Shown here: piece after piece, positions 4,746-10,457 of the stretch
Layout: each line of letters begins with the position of its first letter
How positions within the stretch are numbered: the stretch's first letter is position 1
Source: an uncultured Methanobrevibacter sp.
GTDB lineage: Archaea; Methanobacteriota; Methanobacteria; Methanobacteriales; Methanobacteriaceae
Assembly: GCF_937898925.1 (NCBI RefSeq)
Contig: NZ_CALDKF010000052.1
Location: 1 to 10,457, forward strand
Reading direction: 5' to 3'
Length of the DNA: 10,457 bases
Notes under the pieces: generated by a model
The model's input: only the letters and a program-made list of their open reading frames with translations
Told to the model about the DNA's origin: nothing
The model's database searches: none
Program-made: the position numbers and the translations under genes

Positions 4746-6764
4746 CACATGTAAGCTAGTTAATATTAGGTTTACTATAAAACCCATTGTAAATGCAAGA
4801 ACTATGCTCATTACAGCAATCAAACCAGCTAATTTCACACCTCTTTCCTTAATCATTATCATCAATTGAGCCACACAAGGCAAGAACAATGTCAATGTTA
4901 CAGATGCAACAAGCAATTGAACTCCTGTCAATTGATTCTGAATTGTCATAAGTCCTGCAGCACCAAAGTCCCTTCTAAAGAATCCAAGAACGAATGAGGA
5001 ACTTGTTGAAGTTGGAAGTCCAATCGCATGGACAACAGGGCTGATGCATGCAATAATCCATTGGAATATTCCACATAAGTCAAGTGCCCAAATGATTACA
5101 CTGATCAATATGAAAATTGGAATCAATTCCTTGATATACATTACAAGACGTGTCCAAGTCTTTTTAGCTATGTGAGACAATTTAGGCCATCTTAAAGGAG
5201 GCAATTCCATAAAGAAGCTTGGCTGTGCACCTGGAACAAATCTTTTTGCAAGGAAACCTATGACAACAAAGTTAAATAGGATTACCACTAGCCAAATCCA
5301 GATGGCATTTTGATGTTGGGATAAGAGAGCCATAATAACCCCTAATTGTGCAGAACAAGGAATTGTAAGAGCCATAAGCATTGTAGCAATATTACGCTCC
5401 CTTCTTGTCTCAAGTGTTCTTGTAACCATTGTTGCCATACTTCCACAGCCAACTGCAAGTACAAATGGGATAACGCTTCTTCCACTTAAACCAATCTTTT
5501 TGAATCCATTATCCACAAGAAGAGCAAGCCTTGGAAGGTACCCGCTATCTTCAAGGATTGAAAATACAATGAAGAAAAGGGATACAATAGGCAGGATAAT
5601 ACCAAATCCATAGGTTAAACCAAGAGTGACGATACCATATTCACCAACAAAGAGATTTTGAATCGGTACCCATGGAATGTATTGGACAACAACTGCAGTT
5701 ACTGCAGGGTTGATATACTGGCCAAAAATGGTGTTTTCCAAAAAGTCTACAAGAATGCCTGCTCCAAGCACTCCAACTATAAGATAAAGTCCGAAGTACA
5801 ATACACAGGCAAGTATGATCAGTCCATATATTGGGTGAATCATTATTCTGCTTAACTTTTCACCTAAACTATCATTATCTTGAACGTTTACACTATCAAT
5901 TGTTGTGTAATTTGATTTGATGTGTTTAGCATAATCAGCTAGCCTAAGCTTTGTCAAATACTTGACAGGTTGGTCAAATTTGGCTTTTTGAGCATCAATA
6001 ACCTTTGACAAAAGCACATAATCTTCTTTCTCTTTTACAAGGTTTTCACTGTCTTCATCACCTTCAAGAAGAGAAACAGCCAAATATCTTTTAGAAACAG
6101 GATAAGATCCCTTGATGTTATTCTTTATCTCAGAAATAGCTATTTCAATAGACCTTCCATAGTCTACATCCAACAGTGTTCTTGATTCGCTCAACAGTTG
6201 ATTTTCAATTGAATCATAGTTGACGATTGTATGCTTCAATTCATCCAATCCTCTGTTTTCTGCAGCTGCAGTTAAGACAATTGGAATTCCGAGCTCATGT
6301 GACAAACTTTCAGCATCAATGCTTGCTCCAATCTTTTCAAGCTCATCCATCATGTTTAAAACTAAAATGACCTCTTTTCCTGCATCAATCAACTGCAATG
6401 TAAGGTCAATTGACTTTTCAATGTTTTTAGCATCAACTACATGAACCATCAAGTCAAACTGTTCATCCAAAACCAATAATTTAGCTACTCTTTCCTCTTC
6501 TGTGATTGTATTCAAATCATAAAGTCCTGGAGGGTCTGTTATGTGAACTGTCTTGTTTTCATAGGTGAAATTACCTTCATCGATATCTACTGTGGTTCCA
6601 GGATAATTTGAAACCACTGCAGTCATACCGGTCAATTTATTGAATGTTAAACTCTTCCCTACATTAGGACTTCCTATTAAAAGAACGTTTTTGTAATATG
6701 CTTTATCATTATTTATTGATTTTTCATCATTTGAATCAATTTTAGAATTATTTTCTTTCCCCAT
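4737..6764 (-). CDS. feoB: Ferrous iron transporter FeoB
   Basis: 675 residues, within the usual FeoB range. The N-terminal cytoplasmic GTPase has G1 GSPNVGKS (31-38), G2 YPGTT (54-58), G3 DPPG (77-80), G4 NMMD (137-140) and a G5-like TAAAENRG (165-172). A helical spacer of about 190-300 follows, then a polytopic membrane core from about 310 to 672. The core has the two gate motifs of the family: IPFVLAVGCGSMATMVTRT (432-450) with RRER and IPCSAQ (468-473), and the second-half RRDFGAAG (597-604) and LFLPCVAQL (626-634). It takes up Fe(II) across the cytoplasmic membrane with GTPase control. The ribosome site before the ATG at 6764 is weak (GAGAAGAT). A leader with two candidate promoters and inverted repeats lies upstream, fitting iron-dependent control. 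Downstream are the Cys-rich gene and the DtxR-FeoA fusion. Confidence 0.97.
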   Translation of the reverse strand: MGKENNSKIDSNDEKSINNDKAYYKNVLLIGSPNVGKSLTFNKLTGMTAVVSNYPGTTVDIDEGNFTYENKTVHITDPPGLYDLNTITEEERVAKLLVLDEQFDLMVHVVDAKNIEKSIDLTLQLIDAGKEVILVLNMMDELEKIGASIDAESLSHELGIPIVLTAAAENRGLDELKHTIVNYDSIENQLLSESRTLLDVDYGRSIEIAISEIKNNIKGSYPVSKRYLAVSLLEGDEDSENLVKEKEDYVLLSKVIDAQKAKFDQPVKYLTKLRLADYAKHIKSNYTTIDSVNVQDNDSLGEKLSRIMIHPIYGLIILACVLYFGLYLIVGVLGAGILVDFLENTIFGQYINPAVTAVVVQYIPWVPIQNLFVGEYGIVTLGLTYGFGIILPIVSLFFIVFSILEDSGYLPRLALLVDNGFKKIGLSGRSVIPFVLAVGCGSMATMVTRTLETRRERNIATMLMALTIPCSAQLGVIMALLSQHQNAIWIWLVVILFNFVVIGFLAKRFVPGAQPSFFMELPPLRWPKLSHIAKKTWTRLVMYIKELIPIFILISVIIWALDLCGIFQWIIACISPVVHAIGLPTSTSSSFVLGFFRRDFGAAGLMTIQNQLTGVQLLVASVTLTLFLPCVAQLMIMIKERGVKLAGLIAVMSIVLAFTMGFIVNLILTSLHVVL

Positions 6765-6821
6765 TTTTATCTTCTCAAAAATTGAATAAAAACTACTTAA
6801 TAATCTTTTACCTAAAACTAA

Positions 6822-6846
6822 TTTTATCCCGTAATATTGGATAAAA
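6822..6846. promoter_or_regulatory. Inverted repeat at the proximal feoB promoter
   Basis: TTTTATCC and GGATAAAA form perfect 8-bp arms around 9 nt. The start site predicted from the TATA box at 6853-6860 falls near 6830, inside the repeat, so it could be an operator. It could also be a leader hairpin if transcription starts further upstream. It differs in sequence from the TTAGGT repeat. Function is inferred from position only. Confidence 0.4.
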
Positions 6847-6852
6847 CCATAA

Positions 6853-6860
6853 AATATATA
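6853..6860 (-). promoter_or_regulatory. Proximal TATA box candidate of feoB
   Basis: The minus strand reads TATATATT with A-rich sequence upstream. The start site would fall near 6830, giving a leader of about 65 nt. The whole region is very AT-rich, so chance TATA matches are likely. Confidence 0.35.
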
Positions 6861-6932
6861 TCTATTTTTAATTTACTTACTTAATAATGTATATATGTAA
6901 AAAATTAGACTTATTTATCGGCTAAAAAGAAA

Positions 6933-6946
6933 TTAGGTAAACCTAA
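6933..6946. promoter_or_regulatory. DtxR/IdeR-like operator candidate upstream of feoB
   Basis: TTAGGT-AA-ACCTAA is a perfect inverted repeat with 6-bp arms. TTAGGT is the outer half-site of the known DtxR/IdeR box. It covers the start site predicted from the TATA box at 6966-6974, a position suited to repression of feoB. A further lone ACCTAA is at 6810-6815 in the leader. Which protein binds is not shown; the DtxR-FeoA fusion nearby has a doubtful DNA-binding domain. Confidence 0.6.
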
Positions 6947-6965
6947 ATAATATTTTATTTCCTAA

Positions 6966-6974
6966 TTATATAAA
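6966..6974 (-). promoter_or_regulatory. Distal TATA box candidate of feoB
   Basis: The minus strand reads TTTATATAA with a GAAATA BRE-like sequence before it, immediately after the stop of the TlyA gene. The start site would be near 6943, within the TTAGGT inverted repeat, leaving a feoB leader of roughly 180 nt. Confidence 0.5.
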
Positions 6975-6979
6975 TATTT

Positions 6980-7762
6980 CTATAAAAAAGCTTTTTCTAC
7001 AACATCATCTATAGAAATTTCACAAGATTCTTCATTTCTTTTGAAATGAGCTAAATATTCTATATTCCCATTTTTACCCTGAATCTTAGAAACATCCAAG
7101 TTCATGATGCTGTAATCATATTTCTTAAAATAAGTTATTATATCCAGAATAACATCCTTATGAACTTCCTTGTCATTTATAATCCCTTTGAATTTATCAG
7201 CTATTTCCTTACCGCATTCAAATTGAGGCTTGATGAGGAAAACCAATTCAAAATCCTCATCTTCAAATGATATCCTATCAATAATATGCTTCAATGAAAT
7301 GAAGGACACATCTGAAACTATAAGGTCAATGTTTTCAAAGAGATTGCTTGGAGCATTCTTGAAGTTCAATTGCTCATAGAGCTCAACCCTTTCATCTTCC
7401 CTTAATGAATCTGCCATCAAGTCAGTTCCAACATCAATAGCCACTACCCTTTTAGCGCCATGCCTTAATGAGCAGTCTGTAAATCCTCCTGTGGAAGATC
7501 CGATGTCCATAATGTTTTTATCTTTCAAGTCCAAATTAAAAGAGTCTATTGCGCCTTCAAGCTTCAGTCCAGCTCTTGATACATACTTAATGGAACTATT
7601 GTCGATTATTTCCACTTTATCATAATCCTTAACAATATAACTGGCTTTTGTAACTATTTTATCATTTACCTTCACATTATTGGATTTGATCAATTCCTTT
7701 GATTTGGTTCTAGTGGCAACAAAATTATTGCTCACCAAATATTTGTCTAATCTCTCTTTCAT
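6980..7762 (-). CDS. tlyA: TlyA-family S4-domain rRNA 2'-O-methyltransferase (hemolysin-like)
   Basis: 260 residues, typical for TlyA. Residues 1-52 form an S4 RNA-binding domain (RLDKYLVSNN and RTKSKELIKSNNVKVN). From residue 60 comes an FtsJ-like Rossmann methyltransferase: SRAGLKL with K67, SAM motif I MDIGSSTGGFTD (85-96), VAIDVG (107-112), VSDVSFIS with D151, LIKPQFE with K178, and NIEYLAHF with E235. K67-D151-K178-E235 fits the catalytic K-D-K-E set of 2'-O-methyltransferases. Bacterial TlyA methylates ribose in 16S and 23S rRNA; the archaeal target is an inference. The start is set by GGTG 5 nt before the ATG. It is separated from the lipid reductase gene by 480 nt and from feoB by 215 nt, so it is probably a single-gene unit. 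Confidence 0.92.
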   Translation of the reverse strand: MKERLDKYLVSNNFVATRTKSKELIKSNNVKVNDKIVTKASYIVKDYDKVEIIDNSSIKYVSRAGLKLEGAIDSFNLDLKDKNIMDIGSSTGGFTDCSLRHGAKRVVAIDVGTDLMADSLREDERVELYEQLNFKNAPSNLFENIDLIVSDVSFISLKHIIDRISFEDEDFELVFLIKPQFECGKEIADKFKGIINDKEVHKDVILDIITYFKKYDYSIMNLDVSKIQGKNGNIEYLAHFKRNEESCEISIDDVVEKAFL

Positions 7763-7795
7763 TAAAACACCAATTACATTGTAAAAAAAATAGAA

Positions 7796-7804
7796 TTTTT
7801 ATAA
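7796..7804 (-). promoter_or_regulatory. TATA box candidate of the tlyA gene
   Basis: The minus strand reads TTATAAAAA about 34 nt upstream of the start codon. A start site near 7774 would leave a short leader that just includes the GGTG ribosome site. Confidence 0.4.
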
Positions 7805-7924
7805 TTATAATCTATATTTTGTTCATTTTACTTATTAAAACTAGATGCTAAAAAAATATCAAATTATAAAAAAGAAACTCATTGCCATATATAAAAAGCA
7901 TTACAAAAAAGTAGAAAGAGAATA

Positions 7925-8030
7925 AAAAAATAAAAATGGGGAGAAAAGAAAAGAGAATTCATCTCTTTTCTTATTCATATTGTGTTTAAAAATACTAGCT
8001 AAGATTAAAAATAAAGAGAATGAACCCTTA
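7925..8030 (-). ncRNA. Candidate short non-coding transcript
   Basis: A strong TATA match (TTTATATA on the minus strand, 8052-8059) predicts a start near 8028. Downstream at 7946-7972 is a perfect 11-bp hairpin, followed on the same strand by a T-rich run to about 7921. The implied RNA is about 100 nt. The stretch between is AT-rich with no recognisable RNA family. This rests on promoter-plus-terminator geometry alone; a long tlyA leader with an attenuator is the alternative. Confidence 0.25.
7946..7972 (-). terminator. Hairpin followed by T-tract
   Basis: AAGAAAAGAGA and TCTCTTTTCTT form perfect 11-bp arms around a 5-nt loop. Only on the minus strand is it followed by T-rich sequence (TTTTCTCCCC, then T-runs to 7921). 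It resembles a bacterial intrinsic terminator, uncommon in methanogens. Confidence 0.45.
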
Positions 8031-8042
8031 AACATATTTTAT

Positions 8043-8061
8043 ACTTTATAGTATATAAAGT
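8043..8061. promoter_or_regulatory. Palindromic TATA region
   Basis: ACTTTATA and TATAAAGT are perfect 8-bp arms around GTA. The element contains TTTATATA on the minus strand (8052-8059) and a weaker TATA on the plus strand, so it could drive transcription either way or serve as an operator over a TATA box. Only leftward transcription leads to a terminator-like structure. Confidence 0.4.
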
Positions 8062-8180
8062 TTACTTGAAAAATAATAAAATTTAATTGATATGAATAAA
8101 ATTTAAAAAAATTGTGTGTTTATTAAAAATTATTAAGAAAAATATTATTTTTTAAAAAAAATATGAAAAAATAGAAAAAT

Positions 8181-8272
8181 AAAAAATAGATTATTGATTA
8201 AAATAGAATTTTAAACAATTTTGTAAAAAAATAGATTATTGATTAAAATAGAATTTTAAACAATTTTGTAAA
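8181..8272. repeat. 45-bp tandem duplication across the end of the lipid reductase gene
   Basis: 8181-8227 and 8226-8272 are identical over 47 bp at an offset of 45 bp. The right-hand copy contains the last ten codons and the TAA stop (8243-8245) of the reductase gene plus the following T-run. The left-hand copy is the same segment again, now untranslated. Each unit ends in a T-run on the minus strand, so the terminator tract is doubled. Perfect identity points to a recent event. Confidence 0.92.
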
Positions 8273-9436
8273 CTTCAATGCAAGGCGAGGGGATATCTTT
8301 AAAAATACTTTTAAAATATCGCTTGGAGTCATATTCTTGTAATCAAGCCCTACGAATGCATGAATAATCTTATTTAAATCATCATCACTTAAAGAAGCAT
8401 ATACCTCATGAGCAATAGCTAATTTAGGAATAGCCCCTTGAGTGTATTCATCATATAAGACCTCATATTCACTTAACCTTTCTGCTGAATAATCCTTAGC
8501 CCTGACTGCCCTTGCAGCCACTTGGCCAGCAGTCTTTCCACCAAGCATTCCCAAGATGATTCCACCGCCAGTGATTGGGTCCACTTGACCTGCAGCATCA
8601 CCGCAAACCAATAGGTTATCGCTATAGATTTGGCCGATCAATCCTCCGATTGGATCTCCACCTACATTAAGTTCAACTGCCTTGGCATTTTTCAAAGGAG
8701 GATAAGATTCAATGAATTCATTTAGGTATTCAATAGCTGGCTTTTTGCTTGTTGAAGATATTCCAATACCTACGTTAGCAGTATCATCTCCCTTTGGAAA
8801 TACCCAAGCGTATCCTCCACCAGCAAAAGCACCTAAATGAAGCTCAATCAAGTCCATTCTCTCACAATCAACTCCAGCCATTTCATATTGAACTCCAGAC
8901 ATCATATCATGTGGCTTTGTAGTGGAGTTTATGCCAAATGCCTTTGCCACCCGAGATTCAGGACCATCAGCTGCAATTACAATGCGAGCCTTTATTTCAA
9001 TGATTTTCCCCATATGTTCACAATCGATTACATAAAATGAACCTTCTGAGTCCTCATCTTTCATAATGGATTTTGCCAATGTCTTAACCATTATTTTGGC
9101 ACCAGCTCTTGCAGCATCCATAGCCATATACTTATCAAAGACCTTACGCTCAATGATATATCCCTTTTCAGGAAGTATTGTCTCATCAAGAGTCAACCTT
9201 GTCTTATCCGGTGCAATTATAGTTCCCCCATTGATTCTCTGAACGGCCCATTGCGGATTAGGTTCAATCTCCAGCCATTTAAGACCATGGTCATAAATAC
9301 CCTCAGCACATCTTTTAGGAGTACCTATTTCTGACTTCTTATCTATCAAAATTACACTTGCCCCTCCTAAAGCAGCATGCTTTGCAGCAGCAGAGCCAGC
9401 AGGACCTGCACCAATTACTAAAACATCAGTTTCCAT
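8243..9436 (-). CDS. Digeranylgeranylglycerophospholipid reductase (geranylgeranyl reductase family, FAD)
   Basis: 397 residues from the ATG at 9436. GATGAT 7 nt upstream acts as a ribosome site; in-frame ATGs at 9439 and 9448 are alternatives, but the last overlaps that site. The N-terminal FAD Rossmann motif is VIGAGPAGSAAAKHAALGG (7-25) with D32 ending strand 2. KRCAEG has C43, the conserved Cys of archaeal reductases. AADGPESRVAK starts near 155, YAWVFPKG (209-216) is the family substrate-side motif, and CGDAAGQVDPITGGGI (278-293) is the second FAD motif. The enzyme saturates the double bonds of the geranylgeranyl chains of archaeal membrane lipids. It is transcribed alone, with a good TATA box at 9517-9524. 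Several paralogues usually occur in methanogen genomes, so this copy might act on another prenyl substrate. Confidence 0.93.
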   Translation of the reverse strand: METDVLVIGAGPAGSAAAKHAALGGASVILIDKKSEIGTPKRCAEGIYDHGLKWLEIEPNPQWAVQRINGGTIIAPDKTRLTLDETILPEKGYIIERKVFDKYMAMDAARAGAKIMVKTLAKSIMKDEDSEGSFYVIDCEHMGKIIEIKARIVIAADGPESRVAKAFGINSTTKPHDMMSGVQYEMAGVDCERMDLIELHLGAFAGGGYAWVFPKGDDTANVGIGISSTSKKPAIEYLNEFIESYPPLKNAKAVELNVGGDPIGGLIGQIYSDNLLVCGDAAGQVDPITGGGIILGMLGGKTAGQVAARAVRAKDYSAERLSEYEVLYDEYTQGAIPKLAIAHEVYASLSDDDLNKIIHAFVGLDYKNMTPSDILKVFLKISPRLALKFTKLFKILF

Positions 9437-9516
9437 CATAATTATCATCTAAATTAAGAATATTTTAATTCATACTCGTAAAAAGTTAAAATCATATTAT
9501 AATTACAAGAATATAA

Positions 9517-9524
9517 TATTTAAA
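9517..9524 (-). promoter_or_regulatory. TATA box of the lipid reductase gene
   Basis: The minus strand reads TTTAAATA, preceded by CTAAAAAT as a BRE. The start site would be near 9493, leaving a leader of about 55 nt. Confidence 0.55.
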
Positions 9525-9569
9525 TTTTTAGAAATTGAGTGATGAGTAATTAATTAAATTATGAAATGA

Positions 9570-9608
9570 AAATAAAATAAGAAAAAATAGAATAGAAAAA
9601 TAAAAAAA
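9570..9608 (-). terminator. T-rich terminator tract of the secreted-protein gene
   Basis: Beginning about 17 nt after the stop codon the minus strand has TTTTTTTATTTTTCTATTC and further T-runs. No hairpin is seen; this is an archaeal U-tract terminator. Confidence 0.5.
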
Positions 9609-9624
9609 GTTGAAATGGTTTAAT

Positions 9625-10176
9625 TTAGAATCTTATACCAAAGAATGATGGTTCCTCAATTAATACTTCAGATAAGTAATCTTTATCTGTTGTTACGATT
9701 ACAACCAATTTATCATCCTGTGAATAAGCAAAAGAATAATATGGAGGGATTGTAAGGGTAAATGTAAGATTTCCACTTTTAAATTTGGTTACGTTTTTAG
9801 GATGATAATCTAAATATCCTTCAATCCCATTAATGGTTTCAAGGTCTCCACCAACACCTTTAGCGGTATCCTGAGTTGCTTTATGGGTAGGATTTTTAGA
9901 AACAGCTATTGAAATTGAATCGTTATCATTATCATAATTTTTTATGGTTGAGAAATATGGTACACCATCAACTGTCCTATTGTATTGTTCTGTATTGTTA
10001 GTAATGAATTCCTCAAATCCATCTGGAATATTGAAATCGATTCCATCAATTGTAACCTTTCCTATACTTGAAGTTTGACTGCTATCATCACTTCCTAAAT
10101 CCAAAGCATAGACACTGCCTATGCTTACAATAGCTAAAATAGCTAAAATCAACAGAGTAAATAGTTTTTTATTCAT
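9625..10176 (-). CDS. Secreted or surface protein of unknown function with signal peptide
   Basis: 183 residues from the ATG at 10176. An in-frame TTG at 10185 is possible, but the ATG gives the better signal peptide start and has GGGTTGAT upstream. Residues 1-24 are a classic signal peptide (MNKK, then a hydrophobic core ending SVYA), with probable cleavage before L25. A short Ser/Asp-rich linker follows. The rest looks like a small beta-rich domain, with VTIDGIDFNIPDGFEE (41-56), INGIEGYLDY (115-124) and FTLTIPPYYSFAY (139-151). There are five N-x-S/T sequons: N60, N66, N85, N128 and N136. There is no Cys, no anchor and no known catalytic motif. Family members with an 'xIDGxxFNIPxGF' opening seem familiar from Methanobrevibacter, but I cannot name a function. 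It has its own promoter and terminator. Confidence 0.88.
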   Translation of the reverse strand: MNKKLFTLLILAILAIVSIGSVYALDLGSDDSSQTSSIGKVTIDGIDFNIPDGFEEFITNNTEQYNRTVDGVPYFSTIKNYDNDNDSISIAVSKNPTHKATQDTAKGVGGDLETINGIEGYLDYHPKNVTKFKSGNLTFTLTIPPYYSFAYSQDDKLVVIVTTDKDYLSEVLIEEPSFFGIRF

Positions 10177-10204
10177 TTTTATCAACCCAAATAATTGTTA
10201 ATTA

Positions 10205-10245
10205 TATTTATATCCTTTTTTACTTAATATAGTTATTTATTTAAA
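10205..10245 (-). promoter_or_regulatory. Promoter region of the secreted-protein gene
   Basis: Two TATA candidates read TTTAAATA (10238-10245) and ATATAAATA (10205-10213, preceded by AAAAAGG) on the minus strand. The first gives a leader of about 40 nt. The second would start transcription only a few bases before the ATG. Sequence alone does not decide between them. Confidence 0.45.
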
Positions 10246-10334
10246 TATTTTAAAAAAAATTATTTAATTTTTAATTTAATTCATTAATGATTATAAAAAA
10301 ATAATAATATTCTGAAAAATTATTAAAAAATATT

Positions 10335-10435
10335 CAAAATAAAAAAAAGAAAAAATAATATTATAAAAAAATAAGAAAATAAAGAAAATAAATAATATAA
10401 AAGAAAAAGAAAAAAAAGAAAAATAAGAAAATATT
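10335..10435 (-). terminator. Strand-asymmetric A/G-rich tract at the window edge
   Basis: About 100 bp are nearly all A and G on the plus strand with many A-runs, hence T/C-rich on the minus strand. No frame of note is present. It is probably the U-rich end region of a minus-strand gene just outside the right edge. Confidence 0.35.
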
Positions 10436-10457
10436 CTTAAAATCTAATAATACAATT

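Larger units (their letters stand above)
7763..8242. other. 480-nt gene-poor gap
   Basis: Very AT-rich. It holds the tlyA promoter at the left, a perfect hairpin (7946-7972), a palindromic TATA region (8043-8061) and one copy of the 45-bp duplication with T-runs at the right. A minus-strand frame of 44 codons from the ATG at 8035 has no good ribosome site and a poly-Phe/Leu end lying in the T-tract, so I do not call it a gene. Confidence 0.6.

Noticed and set aside
5658..6444. Plus-strand frames inside feoB (5658-5855 and 6220-6444)
   Set aside because: Antisense to essential FeoB motifs and lacking any start signals.
7904..8035. Minus-strand 44-codon frame starting with MFKGSFSLFL
   Set aside because: No ribosome site, and it ends in a Phe/Leu run produced by the T-tract after the hairpin. 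A non-coding reading of the segment is at least as good.
8837..9040. Plus-strand 67-codon frame
   Set aside because: Antisense within the lipid reductase gene, with no supporting signal.

Overview
The window is AT-rich and all its recognisable genes lie on the minus strand, so transcription runs from right to left. It looks archaeal, most likely a Methanobacteriales methanogen such as Methanobrevibacter. The reasons are Shine-Dalgarno sites of the GGTG/GGTGA type, TTTATATA- or TTTAAATA-type TATA boxes with A-rich BRE-like sequence upstream, a geranylgeranyl reductase of archaeal lipid synthesis, an archaeal HisA/HisF-related protein, and U-tract rather than hairpin gene ends. The genus is an inference from style and content, not from a database match.

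Layout in the direction of transcription, right to left. (1) 10176-9625: a secreted or surface protein of unknown function with a signal peptide and five N-glycosylation sequons. (2) 9436-8243: a digeranylgeranylglycerophospholipid reductase whose 3' end is part of a 45-bp tandem duplication. (3) 8242-7763: a gene-poor gap with a palindromic TATA region and, about 80 bp downstream, a hairpin plus T-tract, which together could bound a short RNA. (4) 7762-6980: a TlyA-type S4/FtsJ RNA methyltransferase. (5) 6979-6765: the feo control region with two TATA boxes, each with an inverted repeat at its predicted start site; one repeat is TTAGGT-aa-ACCTAA, like a DtxR/IdeR half-site pair. (6) 6764-3039: an iron cluster of feoB, a tiny eight-cysteine protein, a DtxR-type protein fused to a FeoA domain, and a HisA/HisF-related protein. 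(7) 2903-2724: an unlabelled 59-residue membrane protein. (8) 2563 to the left edge: a metal-efflux operon of an ArsR/SmtB sensor followed by a P1B-type Zn/Cd ATPase that runs off the window.

The theme is metal homeostasis: Fe(II) uptake (Feo) beside Zn/Cd/Pb-type efflux (ArsR-CadA), each with its own metal sensor. The ATPase has no HMA domain. Instead it carries a remarkable N-terminal extension of two 20-residue Cys repeats followed by about 150 residues packed with His, Asp and Glu. The ArsR protein keeps both classic sensor sites (N-terminal Cys plus CxC, and the C-terminal DxHx10HxxE). The DtxR-FeoA fusion has an unusually short DNA-binding region and an Asp where DtxR has its metal-binding Cys.

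Three neighbouring gene ends (feoB, the Cys-rich gene, the lipid reductase) are overlapped by short tandem duplications. In one case the diverged copy of a gene tail appears to supply the TATA box of the next gene. I see no CRISPR array, tRNA, rRNA, insertion sequence or integrase.
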